In this document: piece after piece, positions 11,969-23,585 of the stretch
How positions within the stretch are numbered: position 1 is the stretch's first letter
How the letters are laid out: the number at the start of each line of letters is the position of its first letter
Source: Actinomycetota bacterium
GTDB lineage: Bacteria; Actinomycetota; Thermoleophilia; Gaiellales; Gaiellaceae
Assembly (NCBI GenBank): GCA_003162055.1
Contig: PMNA01000021.1
Location: 103,009-167,008 of the forward strand
DNA length: 64,000 nt
Direction: 5' to 3'
The notes under the pieces: model-generated
The model's input: the letters and a program-made list of their open reading frames with translations, nothing else
Told to the model about the DNA's origin: nothing
Databases searched by the model: none
Translations under genes and position numbers: made by a program

Positions 11969-12412
11969 TCAGGCCAGGCGGGAGACCAGGGTCGAGATGA
12001 ATCCAGCGATCAGCAGGTAGACGCCCAGCTCAAGGCTGAGATGCCCGTAGGAGGACGTAGAGGTGATCGCGAGACTGTGGTCGCTCATGAATAGCCCGGT
12101 GCGAGCAAGGGCCATCGCAATCGCCGCAAACGAGGCCCACGAGGCGATCTGGTGCAAAGACGCGTCCTTTGCATAGCCACGAGAGATGCGAACGAAGCCG
12201 AGCACGAGGATCAGCGCCGCGAAAACCAGCATCGCGATGCCGAAGCGGGAGCCCGCGGAATTGAGAGTCGCGCTCTGGTTACCCGCGAAGCGGGAGCCCG
12301 CGGCATTGAGACCCGCGCTCTGGTTGCCCGCGAGATGGGCGGTCAACCAGTCCTGCTGTGAGCCCAGCGCGATGAGGCCGCCACCGAGAATGAGCAAGAA
12401 ACCAGGTAGCAC
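11969..12412 (-). CDS. small integral membrane protein with internal 15-aa duplication
   Basis: 147 aa with several hydrophobic segments; NQSAGLNAAGSRFAGNQSATLNSAGSRFG. Confidence 0.6.
   Translation of the reverse strand: MLPGFLLILGGGLIALGSQQDWLTAHLAGNQSAGLNAAGSRFAGNQSATLNSAGSRFGIAMLVFAALILVLGFVRISRGYAKDASLHQIASWASFAAIAMALARTGLFMSDHSLAITSTSSYGHLSLELGVYLLIAGFISTLVSRLA
12241..12330. repeat. two tandem 45-bp near-identical units
   Basis: 12241-12285 and 12286-12330: cgaagcgggagcccgcgg(a/c)attgaga... with four mismatches, in frame. Confidence 0.9.
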
Positions 12413-12473
12413 TCGCCAGAGTATGCCGGAATGACGCCGCGGAGGCGCCCTTAGCGAGAGTGCGCCGATCTGG

Positions 12474-13139
12474 CTAGCCGCTTGCTCGGCCGGCCAGGTG
12501 GAGGGAGAACCAGTCGCGCGCGAGCACGGCGACCACTTCCAGCGCCCCAGGTTCCTCGAACAGGTGCGTCGCCCCGGGAACTATCTCCAGCCGGCACTCT
12601 GTTGCGAGATCCGCTGCGGCGCGCTCGTTCAGATCGAGCACCACAGCGTCCCTCTCGCCGACGATCAGCAGCGTGGGGGCGCTCACGTGCCGCAGCGCCT
12701 TGCCCGCGAGATCGGGGCGGCCGCCGCGCGAGACAACGGCCTTGACCAGCTCCGGTCGCCCTGCGGCGGCCAGTAGAGCGGCGCCGGCACCCGTGCTGGC
12801 GCCGAACAGACCGAGCGGAAGCGAGGTCGTGCCTTCGTATGCGTGCAGCCAGACCGCCGCCGCCAAGAGCCGATCGGCCAGCATGGGAATGTCGAAGCGA
12901 AGGGCGCCGGTACGGGAATCCTCTCTCTCCTCGCGCTCGCTCAGCAGATCGATCAGCACGGTTGCCAGCCCGGCGCGCTCCAAGACGGTCGCGACGTGAC
13001 GGTTACGCGGGCTGAAACGGCTGGAGCCCGAGCCGTGAGCGAAGAGGACGATGCCGTCGGCACCCTCCGGAATACGCAGCATGCCGGCGAGTTGCGCCTC
13101 GTCGACCGGAATCGCCACGTCTATCTCGCGTGCCTTCAT
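12474..13139 (-). CDS. alpha/beta hydrolase (dienelactone hydrolase-like)
   Basis: From MKAREIDVAIPVDEAQLAGML; LFAHGSGSSRFSPRNRHVATVL, LGLFGASTGAGAALLAAA, APTLLIVGERD, GATHLFEEPG. Confidence 0.85.
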   Translation of the reverse strand: MKAREIDVAIPVDEAQLAGMLRIPEGADGIVLFAHGSGSSRFSPRNRHVATVLERAGLATVLIDLLSEREEREDSRTGALRFDIPMLADRLLAAAVWLHAYEGTTSLPLGLFGASTGAGAALLAAAGRPELVKAVVSRGGRPDLAGKALRHVSAPTLLIVGERDAVVLDLNERAAADLATECRLEIVPGATHLFEEPGALEVVAVLARDWFSLHLAGRASG

Positions 13140-13813
13140 TCCCCGCTCACCCCCGCCGCTTTCTCGAGCAGTGTACGGACCTCGTCGTCGGAGACCTGCT
13201 CGAAGCGGTCGTACCAGAGGCTGACGGCATAGAAGTTCCGGGGCCTGAGCGGACATACCAGCTCGTCCACTTCGCTGCTCAAAGCGGCGCAGGTCTCAGG
13301 GGCGGCAGTGGGAACAGCGACCACGATCCGCGCCGGGTTTTGCGCGCGAACGGCAGCGACCGCCGCGCGCATGCTGGCGCCGGTGGCCAGGCCGTCGTCG
13401 ACGAGGATCACCGCCTTGCCCGCGAGCTCGCTGTCGGTTCGATCGCCGCGGTAGAGGCGCTCTCGCCGCGCCAACTCGCCGCGCTCGCGCTCGCTTACCG
13501 AGTCGATCAGATCGTTCGTCAGGCCGACGTGGCGAATCACTTCGGAATTCAGGATCTGCGCCCCGCCCGAGGCGATCGCGCCGAAGGCCAGCTCTTCGTG
13601 GCCGGGAACTCCGAGCTTGCGGACGACGAAGACGTCGAGCGGAGCCTTGAGCGCGCGGGCAACCTCGGATCCCACTGGTACTCCGCCCCGCGGCAGCGCA
13701 AGCACGACGACGTCATCCCTTCCGGCGTAGTCCGACAGCAACTCGGCGAGATACCGGCCGGCGTCCGCGCGATCGCGAAAGCGGCTTGGGATCGAACTCT
13801 GTCCGGCGTGCAC
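13136..13813 (-). CDS. phosphoribosyltransferase family protein
   Basis: VVLALPRGGVPVGSEVARAL, AVILVDDGLATGASMRAAVAAVRA (PRPP loop); ATGA overlap with 12474..13139. Confidence 0.87.
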   Translation of the reverse strand: MHAGQSSIPSRFRDRADAGRYLAELLSDYAGRDDVVVLALPRGGVPVGSEVARALKAPLDVFVVRKLGVPGHEELAFGAIASGGAQILNSEVIRHVGLTNDLIDSVSERERGELARRERLYRGDRTDSELAGKAVILVDDGLATGASMRAAVAAVRAQNPARIVVAVPTAAPETCAALSSEVDELVCPLRPRNFYAVSLWYDRFEQVSDDEVRTLLEKAAGVSGE

Positions 13814-13971
13814 GGCTCACTGTCCTCTCGCTCGAGACCTGCACTACTAAGAATGCAACACCTGAGCTTCGCGTGGGGCCCGGATTCAGGGGAAGTTCAG
13901 AAAGCTTCGCTAGTGTGGCCGGAAAGTTGCCGGAACGCGTTTTGGTGCACGCGTCGTACGAGACGCAGTGC

Positions 13972-14000
13972 TTGACAGCGAACACGTGTTCGATTAGAAA
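13972..14000 (+). promoter_or_regulatory. sigma70 promoter TTGACA-17-TAGAAA containing a LexA/SOS-type box
   Basis: CGAACACGTGTTCG (13979-13992), a perfect 14-bp palindrome matching CGAACRNRYGTTYG, inside the spacer. Confidence 0.7.
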
Positions 14001-14105
14001 GGAAGTTCCGAGAATCGAGCCATTCGACCCGCGGCATAACTTTCTATCGTTTTACGGCAGTTATGACGCTTTCAGTTTGACTTCTAGCGCGGACGAAGAC
14101 CTGGG

Positions 14106-16042
14106 ATGACCGACTTGGGCCCCAGCCAGACAGCCGAGATGACGCGACCACCTGCAATCGCGCGGTTCACCGTCTTCGTGCGAGCGCGTGTTCGCGAGCG
14201 TTGGGAGATCGCGCGCGAGTTACCGAACAGCGGGACGGGCCTCACTGTCGCGGCCGTCGTCCTGAATATCGCGCTCGGTGTCTTGCCGGTGCTCTTCATT
14301 CTCGGTACGAGCTTCATGCTCGGCCGCGTGCCCGCGGCGACCAAAGGAGGCGTCGGCTCGAGCGCCTGGGATTCGCTCGTCTACGCCTTCCTATTGGCGG
14401 CCGCGGCTTTCGTGCTGCTGCAGCTTTTGACGCCGCTTCAGGCCTCACTCGGCGAGCTGATCACGAGACGAGTCGACGGGAAGGCGTCTGATCGCTTGAT
14501 CGGCGATGCACTGCGGACGCCGGGCATCGGGCCGCTCGAGGATCAGGAGCTGCTCGGCGATCTGAGCGAATCGGCTGATCAGCTTGAGTTCGGTTTCCGC
14601 ACCCCGGGTCGCGCCTGCGCCGGTCTGGTGGCGCTGATCGCTCGTTACCTTCAGCTCGCGGGATTGCTCGTCGTGGTCGGCCTCGTCTTCTCCTGGCTGG
14701 CCGCAGCTGCGCTTTTCTTAGTCACGATGCTCTTCCGTTGCGGCCAGCGCGGTGGCCTGCGCAAGTATTCGGCCGTCTTCCGCGCCAACGTCAACCCTCG
14801 CCGTCGCAACTACTACTTCCGCCGAGTAGGCCTCGATCCGCCGGCGGCCAAGGAACTGCGTGTGTTCGGACTCGCGCCCTGGGTGCGCGAGCGCTACCGC
14901 GATTCCTACCTCGAGTACATGGTCCCTGTTTGGAAGGAACGGCGCCGCATCTACCTGGTGCCGTTTCTCCTGATCACGGCCTTCGCGCTCATCGTCTCGG
15001 CGGGCACGCTCGCGGCGCTCGGCCACAGCGCGGCCGGCGGCAGTGTCGCGCTGAGAGATCTGGCGCTCACCTTCCAAGCGGCGACCGCCATCATCAACCT
15101 GGGTAGCCACTACCCGGAGTCGGATACCCAGACCCAGTTCGGGATGCTGTCCTACGCAGGAATGCTCGGCTTCGAGCGGGGAGTGGAGAAGTACGAAGGC
15201 AGCACCGTGCAACTCGAGCCGGTGCGCAGTCCGGAAGGGCTGCCGCAAGATGAGTTGCACTTCGAGTCGGTCTCGTTTGGCTACCCGAACAGCGATCGCG
15301 CGGTCCTGAAAGAGCTCGAGCTCGCGATTCCGGCCGGAAAGTCGACTGCGATCGTCGGTTTGAACGGCGCCGGTAAGACAACTCTGGTCAAGCTGCTCGG
15401 CCGTCTCTACGAGCCCGATGAGGGCCGCATCACAACCGACGGTATCGACATCCGCCACTTCCGGATCGAAGACTGGCACCGCCAGATCGGAATCATCTTC
15501 CAGGACTTCAACTGCTACGAGCTGTCGGCGGCCGACAACATCGGCTTCGGCTCGATCCCGCGCCTGAACGACCGCGAGGCGATTCGCGAAACCGCGCGCA
15601 AGGCCGGCATACTCGAAGCGATCGAGCGGCTACCGAAGGGCTTCGACACGCCCCTCTCGCGCCAGTACGAAGGCGGCGCCGATCTATCCGGGGGCCAGTG
15701 GCAGCGGATTGCGATCGCCCGAGCGCTGTTCGCACTCGAAGGTGGCGCCTCGATCCTCGTGCTCGACGAGCCGACAGCCGCTCTCGACGTACGCGCCGAG
15801 GCCGAGTTCTTCGAGAACTTCGTCGAGCTGACGCGTGGTGTCACCACGATCCTGATCTCGCACCGTTTCTCGAGCGTCCGCCACGCCGACGGGATCGTCG
15901 TGCTGCAAGGCGGCCGCGTCGTCGAGGAGGGAACGCACGAGGAGTTGTTGGCCGCGGAGGGTCGTTACGCGAAGCTTTTCCAGCTGCAGGCCGAGCGCTT
16001 CGCCCGCGGCGAAGAGGAAGGCGAAGAGGAGGACGACGAGCT

Positions 16043-16046
<4 letters not shown>
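14106..16046 (+). CDS. ABC transporter, fused permease/ATPase (type IV exporter)
   Basis: Six-TM N-terminus; GLNGAGKTTLVKLLGRLY, LSGGQWQRIAIARALF, LVLDEPTAALD. Confidence 0.92.
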
Positions 16047-17842
<1,796 letters not shown>

Positions 17843-17905
17843 AGCGGCTCGCGCGCTCGGTAGGCGACTTGTCGATCGGCACGACCTCATACACTTCGGT
17901 CGAGA

Positions 17906-18907
17906 GTGAGAGGGCCGCGCGGAACCGTGCTCGAACAGGCCGACCGGTCATGGCGAGCGGATGATCGGGTTGCCGAAGTGACTCCGAGCGGGCCTTTCTC
18001 GCTTGCTCTCTCCGCGCGCGGCTCTGGCGATGCCTGCAGGTGCTTTCGCGGCGGAGTGCTCACTGCGCTGGTGGAAGGCGATAGCGGCCTGGAGATCGCC
18101 CAGGCGCGCCAGCGCTCCGACGGCACGGTCGTTCTGCGCTCCACCGGCGAGCTGGGCTTGGAGCGGCTGCGCTTCGCACTGGCGCTAGACGACGACCACT
18201 CCGAATTCCTCCAGCGCTTCGGCGATGACCCTCTCCTCCGCTCCTCGCTGCGCGTGCTGCGAGGGCTGCGGCCGATCAGGCTCAGCACGGTCGCCCACGC
18301 TCTTCTGCGCGCGCTCTGCGGGCAACTGATCACCGCCCGGGAGGCGCGGAGCATCGAAGCTCGCGTAATCCGCAGAGTCTCGCCGCGTGATCTCGAGAGC
18401 GGCTTGTACGCCCCACCTACACAGGAGCGGCTGGCAGCTCTTTCGCCGGCCGAGATCTGTCGGCTTGGCCTGGCTTCGAAACGCGCCGCGACGCTGGTTC
18501 GAATCTGTCGCACGCTCGATCTCGAGCGACTGCGCGAGTTGCCGTCGAGCTCCGTCTTCGCCCGGCTCGCTCGCGAAAGGGAGATCGGGCCCTGGTCGAT
18601 CGGCGTCCTCTTCCTCGAGGGCCTTGGTCGCTACGACCATGGTCTGGTCGCCGATCTCGGGCTGGTGAAGCTCTGTTCGGTGCTAGCCGGCCGCCGTGCC
18701 AGTGAAGCCGAGACGGGCGAGTTACTAGCCCGCTACGAAGAGTGGGAGGGGCTGGCCGGTCTCTACCTGCTGAGAGGCTCGCGCCGGGGGCTGGTCCCGC
18801 TCGGTCGCGGCGTTACGAACGTCGAGCTAGGCGCCAGAGCCCTTCGCCTGCACGGAAAGCAACCGTTCGCGCCGCGCGCCGGGCGGGGTATAGACTCCGC
18901 GCGATGA
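17906..18907 (+). CDS. DNA-3-methyladenine glycosylase-like (AlkA/HhH-GPD) protein
   Basis: GLRPIRLSTVAHALLRALCGQLITAREARSIEARVI...LSPAEICRLGLASKRAATLVRICR...GPWSIGVLFLEGLGRYD...ADLGLVKL. Confidence 0.78.
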   Translation: MRGPRGTVLEQADRSWRADDRVAEVTPSGPFSLALSARGSGDACRCFRGGVLTALVEGDSGLEIAQARQRSDGTVVLRSTGELGLERLRFALALDDDHSEFLQRFGDDPLLRSSLRVLRGLRPIRLSTVAHALLRALCGQLITAREARSIEARVIRRVSPRDLESGLYAPPTQERLAALSPAEICRLGLASKRAATLVRICRTLDLERLRELPSSSVFARLAREREIGPWSIGVLFLEGLGRYDHGLVADLGLVKLCSVLAGRRASEAETGELLARYEEWEGLAGLYLLRGSRRGLVPLGRGVTNVELGARALRLHGKQPFAPRAGRGIDSAR

Positions 18908-19725
18908 GCGTGGACGAGCGTCGTATCGCCGTCATCGGCACGGGCAAGATCGGAGAGGCTCTGATCAAGGGGCTCTGCGCTTCCGGCTGGCGAAAGCCGG
19001 GCGAGATCGTCGCCACCGATATCCACCCCGAGCGCCTGCAGTCGATCAAGGAGCGCTGCGGCGTCGAGACGACCGACAACAATCGCGAGGCGATCAAGGA
19101 CGTCGCCTTGATCGTGCTCGCCGTCAAGCCGCAGGATCTACCTGCGCTGCTTGAGGAGATAGGCGATGCGGTCACGAGCAAGCAGACGATTCTCTCGGTC
19201 GCGGCAGCCGTGAAGACCGCGTCGATCGAGAAGCATCTCGCCGAAGGCGTGCCGGTGGTTCGCGCGATGCCCAATACGCCGGCGACGGTGCAGGAAGGCA
19301 TGGCCGGGATCTGTGCCGGCTCGCACGCGGGCGAGGAGCACCTGGCCCTGGCCGAAGAGGTGCTCAGGCACCTCGGCGATGTCGTGCGCGTGCACGAAGA
19401 CGCGATGGATGCCGTAACCGCTGTCTCGGGCTCGGGCCCGGCCTACTTTGCGCTTCTCGCCGAGGCTATGATCGAGGCCGGTCTGCTGCTGGGTCTTTCG
19501 CGCGAGATCTCGACGCGGCTCGTCGTCCAGACGATGTACGGGACGGCGAAGCTGCTGCGCGACGAGCACATTCACCCGGTAGAGCTGCGCGAGAACGTCA
19601 CCTCGCCCGGTGGAACCACGATCAGGGCCATTCGCGAGCTCGAGCGCGCGGGGATACGAGCCGCCTTCCTGAATGCGATTCAGGCGGCGATGGAGCGATC
19701 GCGTGAGCTCGGCGGCGACGATTAG
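18904..19725 (+). CDS. proC: pyrroline-5-carboxylate reductase
   Basis: VIGTGKIGEALIKGL, VPVVRAMPNTPATVQEGMAGIC, DAVTAVSGSGPAYFALLAEAMIEAG, VTSPGGTTIRAIRELE; starts at ATGA overlap. Confidence 0.95.
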   Translation: MSVDERRIAVIGTGKIGEALIKGLCASGWRKPGEIVATDIHPERLQSIKERCGVETTDNNREAIKDVALIVLAVKPQDLPALLEEIGDAVTSKQTILSVAAAVKTASIEKHLAEGVPVVRAMPNTPATVQEGMAGICAGSHAGEEHLALAEEVLRHLGDVVRVHEDAMDAVTAVSGSGPAYFALLAEAMIEAGLLLGLSREISTRLVVQTMYGTAKLLRDEHIHPVELRENVTSPGGTTIRAIRELERAGIRAAFLNAIQAAMERSRELGGDD

Positions 19726-19775
19726 TCGAAGCTAGAGCGGCGCGCCGAACCGAATCACGTCATATAGTGCGGTCT

Positions 19776-20321
19776 ATGTCCCCCTCGCCCGAAGAGCGCA
19801 GCACGCTGGAAGTCCTGACGATAAGCAGGCCCGATCAGCTGAAGGCGCTCGGGCATCCGCTGCGCCTGCGCGTGCTCGAGATGCTGGGCGAGGAGGCCGG
19901 GCAGGCATTCACCAACCGTGAGCTAGCCGGTCGGATCGGCATCGATCCCGGCCACCTGCACTTTCACGTGCGGATGCTGCTCAAGGCCGGGCTGATCCAG
20001 TTGGCCGACGAGAACGGCGGTCGGCGCGAGAAGCCCTACCGGGCGGTCGCCAAGCACATCACCGTCGCGCCCGAGCTGCTCTCGGCGAACGCTGCCATCA
20101 GCGACGTGCACTCGTCGATGCTCGAGGAAGTACAGCGCGGCCTGGCCAAGTACTCGCAGACCGGGCGCTTCCGCGTTCTCACCGACGCTGTGCGCATCGA
20201 TCCGGACCGTTTGTCTGATCTGATCGATCAGGCCGTGAAGCAGGCGCAGTCGGAGTTCGACCCCGAGCTCGATCCGATCCTGCTGACGGTCTTCATGCAT
20301 CCGCCGGCGACCAGCGGGTAA
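19776..20321 (+). CDS. ArsR-like winged-helix transcriptional regulator
   Basis: ISRPDQLKALGHPLRLRVLEMLGEEAGQAFTNRELAGRIGIDPGHLHFHVRMLLKAGLI. Confidence 0.85.
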   Translation: MSPSPEERSTLEVLTISRPDQLKALGHPLRLRVLEMLGEEAGQAFTNRELAGRIGIDPGHLHFHVRMLLKAGLIQLADENGGRREKPYRAVAKHITVAPELLSANAAISDVHSSMLEEVQRGLAKYSQTGRFRVLTDAVRIDPDRLSDLIDQAVKQAQSEFDPELDPILLTVFMHPPATSG

Positions 20322-20495
20322 CCGAGCGCCGCCGATCGGGCGCTATTGATGGCATAGCAATACTGGGTAGTGGGTCAGGGCACGATGGCAGGATCAGATA
20401 TTGATGCTAATGACCCGAACGTAGTTCGACCGCCGGTAGAAACCGGCGCCACGTAGGGCCAAAGCCCGGAAAAAGCGAGCGATCGAAAAAGCCGC

Positions 20496-20816
20496 GTGGC
20501 CGTCTGGCTCGATCGGGTTATCCTCGCTCTCGTCGCGATCTCTTTTCTCGTAGGTATCTGGGCGGCAACTGATCCCCACAACCCCAACTGTGAAGTGAAC
20601 TGGCAACTCGATTCGAATGGCCCCTCAATACTTTTTACCGCCGGAGTCCTGCCGGCTTTATTAGGCGTCCTCGCCTATTTCACGCGGCTCGGACTACCGA
20701 GGTGTCGCAAGATCTCGCTACATCTCGCAGGTCTCGCCTTGCTGCTACTCGTGATCCTCGAGTTCATCGGTTTCGTTGTCTGGAGCTTCTCTGACGGAAT
20801 GTACTGCTTAGGCTAG
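20496..20816 (+). CDS. small integral membrane protein
   Basis: 106 aa, three hydrophobic segments; GTG start. Confidence 0.5.
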   Translation: MAVWLDRVILALVAISFLVGIWAATDPHNPNCEVNWQLDSNGPSILFTAGVLPALLGVLAYFTRLGLPRCRKISLHLAGLALLLLVILEFIGFVVWSFSDGMYCLG

Positions 20817-20968
20817 TCGTGTTTGACGACTTTCCTAGCGTCTACTTCTGGCTCCATCAGCGTTCTTAAGCTATTCTTTCTGCGAGCCGCGCTCTTCATC
20901 GGTAGCTAACTGAGCGTCGGCACGTCTATTCCTGGTGGTCACGGCGCGGCGACGAACGCCGCCCTCCC

Positions 20969-23548
20969 ATGTCAGAGACGACAGACCAACTTCCGACAAC
21001 GCTCGATCAATCCGGCGAAGAAATCGTCGCCAAAGCACGCCGCGCCGAGTCCTGGGCGGGCGAGTCTTTCCTGCGCGAGGGCGAGGATCCAGTCCAGGTC
21101 ATGGCCTCGGGCACGGCCCGCAGGCGCGCCCTCGACGACGCGATCGCGGAGATCGAGAAGGGGAACGCGACGCCCTCGCCCGAGTGGAAAGTCCGCTACG
21201 CGCTGATGCTCGGGCTCGAGCGGGTGCTGAGCGAGAAACCCCCGCATCTGGCCTCTGGCCTGGAGCTCAGGCGCCACCAGGTCGATGCGCTCGCCGGCAT
21301 GCTCACCGAGTTGATCGCCTTCAACCAGCGCCAGGTCGAGGCGGCCTTCGCCAACGGCCACCTGCCCGACGAGGCGGAGCTGGAGGAGGAAGAGGAGGAA
21401 GAGAATGGCTTCGGCGAGTCGCATCCCGGCGAGGAGGAAGAGCCGGTAGAGCTGACGCCCGAGCAGGACCCCGGCGCTATCCGTCGCTTCCGTTTCCGCC
21501 ACCCGACCGCCTCGGGCAAGACGATCGCGGCAGCGGGCTTTGTCGATGCGGCGCGGACCGAGGGCGTGCTCATCCTCACGCACCGGCGCCTGCTCGTGAG
21601 CCAGTTCCGCCACGATCTCACCGAAACCGGCTACGCCAAGCGCTTCGCGGACGTGATCCTGCTCGGGCACCGCGTCCGCAAGCCGAACCCGATCACGATT
21701 CAGACCTACGCCTGGTTCGCACGTCACCACGCCGAAGTCGATCCGACCGCCTATCAGCTGGTGATCTGCGACGAGGCGCACACGGCACTGGGCGAAAAGA
21801 CGAGCGCCGCCATCCGCGCCTTCCCCAGCCCAATCTTCATCGGCATGACCGCCACCGAGCAGCTGATCGCCAAGCAGGTTTCGGATGTCTTCCCCGCCTC
21901 GGTCGACGATCTGCCTCTACAGGACGCGGCGCGCCGCGGCCTGATCGCACCGCTGCGCTGCCTGCGCGTTCCGCCCGTGGCGGCGATTCACTCCGTTCCA
22001 ATCGTCGGCGGCGACTTCGACGAGCGCGCGCTGGCCCAGGTTCTCGACCACACGGCGCTGAACCAGGCGGCCGCAAGCCTGTACCGCGATCGCTTCGACG
22101 ATACGCCCGGCATCGTCTACGCCGCCGGCGTTGATCACGCCTACAACCTGGCCCAGGAGTTTCGCGCCGCCGGTCTCAAGGCCGAAGCAGTCAGCGGGCG
22201 CACGCCACCGGTCAAACTGGCCGAGACGCTGGCCGCCTACGAGCGCGGCGAGATCAATGTACTGATCAACGCTCAGCTGCTGGCCGAGGGCTGGAACTCG
22301 CCCCGCGCCACGATCTGCATGCACCTGGCACCGACGGCCTCGCGGCGCGTCTACCAGCAGCGGATCGGTCGCATCATGCGCACCCATCCGCGCAAGGAAG
22401 CCGGCGTTGTGATCGACTTCGTTCCCAAGTCTTCGACGCACAGCGAGAAGGTGATCTCGCTTCATTCGTTGCTCGGCGCCGACTTCTACCGCGAGGGCGC
22501 TCGCGTGACCCCGGCGCCCAGGCGGCGAATGCAGCGCCGGGCGCGCCGCCGCCTCGCTCCCGCACCCTGGCTGGTGCCCGTAACGCCTGACGTGAAGCGG
22601 CGCCTGGCGGTGATCGCGCGCGAGTGGCAGAGGATCGATCCGAAGTATCTCGACGTCGACGAACAGCGCTTCTGGGCGATGATCGCCGGGCGCAGTATCC
22701 GCTTCGAGGAGCGGGCGGAGTTCGTGCGCAAGCTGATCGAAGGCAACACCAGCAAGGTGGCGCTCGAGCAGTTCCTCTTCACCTGCGCCGCCGAGAATCC
22801 GAATCGCCGCCTGCGCCTGATGGCGCTTGTCGATCGGGTTTCCACTCCGGTGGAACGAGCCGACTATGACGATCTGGTCACGCTCGTCACGCAGGCTCCC
22901 ACCTGGGAGAAGGAGCGCTTGCAGGGGATTCGCGTTCTTCTACGCGCTCTCGCCGAAGGCAAGGCTGTCGCCCCCGAGCAGATTCTCGTGCGCTGGCTCT
23001 GGCGGCTTGCGCGGGCGAGCCGCAAGGCCCAGGACCGCAAGGCCAGCGCCGAGTTCGTCGATGCCAAGCGTCTGCTCGGCGCAGTAGCCAACTCTCGCGG
23101 ACGTCGCCATGAAGAGAACGTTGCGCGACTGGTCAACGTTGCCCGCGAGCAGCCACTGCACGTCGGAGCGGCTCTCCTGGCCTCGGCCGAGGGCTACACG
23201 CCGCGAGCGACTCAGTTGATCGAAGCGGCGCGCGAGCGCCTGGCCGGTGTCGATGAGATTGCCGCGGCGCTGGCCGAGAACCTACCGGCGCCCAAGCTCC
23301 AGTCGTCGCGACGAAGGCGGCGGCGGAAGCGGCGGGCCGGAACGGCTCAACAGGGTAGCGCCAAGGGCAAGAGCGACGAAGCGAAAGCCGCGCCGAGCAA
23401 GGAGACGAGCGCAGAAGCGCCGCCGCCGCAAGGCTCGACGGCGGATACCGATGACAGCGGACGCAAGGAAGCGCCCGCCTCGAAAGCCGAGGCCGCCCCC
23501 GAGCAGGAAAAGTCGAGCGCGATCCCGCTGCCGGGAAGCACTTCGTAG
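20969..23548 (+). CDS. SF2 DEAD/DEAH-box helicase-like protein with acidic insert and charged C-terminal tail
   Basis: FRHPTASGKTIAAAGF, LVICDEAHTALG, IFIGMTATEQL, NVLINAQLLAEGWNSPRATICMHLAPTASRRVYQQRIGRIMR. Confidence 0.88.
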   Translation: MSETTDQLPTTLDQSGEEIVAKARRAESWAGESFLREGEDPVQVMASGTARRRALDDAIAEIEKGNATPSPEWKVRYALMLGLERVLSEKPPHLASGLELRRHQVDALAGMLTELIAFNQRQVEAAFANGHLPDEAELEEEEEEENGFGESHPGEEEEPVELTPEQDPGAIRRFRFRHPTASGKTIAAAGFVDAARTEGVLILTHRRLLVSQFRHDLTETGYAKRFADVILLGHRVRKPNPITIQTYAWFARHHAEVDPTAYQLVICDEAHTALGEKTSAAIRAFPSPIFIGMTATEQLIAKQVSDVFPASVDDLPLQDAARRGLIAPLRCLRVPPVAAIHSVPIVGGDFDERALAQVLDHTALNQAAASLYRDRFDDTPGIVYAAGVDHAYNLAQEFRAAGLKAEAVSGRTPPVKLAETLAAYERGEINVLINAQLLAEGWNSPRATICMHLAPTASRRVYQQRIGRIMRTHPRKEAGVVIDFVPKSSTHSEKVISLHSLLGADFYREGARVTPAPRRRMQRRARRRLAPAPWLVPVTPDVKRRLAVIAREWQRIDPKYLDVDEQRFWAMIAGRSIRFEERAEFVRKLIEGNTSKVALEQFLFTCAAENPNRRLRLMALVDRVSTPVERADYDDLVTLVTQAPTWEKERLQGIRVLLRALAEGKAVAPEQILVRWLWRLARASRKAQDRKASAEFVDAKRLLGAVANSRGRRHEENVARLVNVAREQPLHVGAALLASAEGYTPRATQLIEAARERLAGVDEIAAALAENLPAPKLQSSRRRRRRKRRAGTAQQGSAKGKSDEAKAAPSKETSAEAPPPQGSTADTDDSGRKEAPASKAEAAPEQEKSSAIPLPGSTS

Positions 23549-23585
23549 TAATAGAAGAGAAGCGAGCCCGAGTTATCGGTCGGCG

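Noticed and set aside
12241-12330. Tandem 45-bp units considered as a CRISPR-like array
   Set aside because: Only two directly adjacent units, no spacers, in frame within a membrane-protein gene. No CRISPR array or cas gene was seen in the window.
13786-14109. 107-aa ORF before the ABC transporter
   Set aside because: Spans the promoter/LexA-box region and has no protein-like pattern; fits non-coding leader better.
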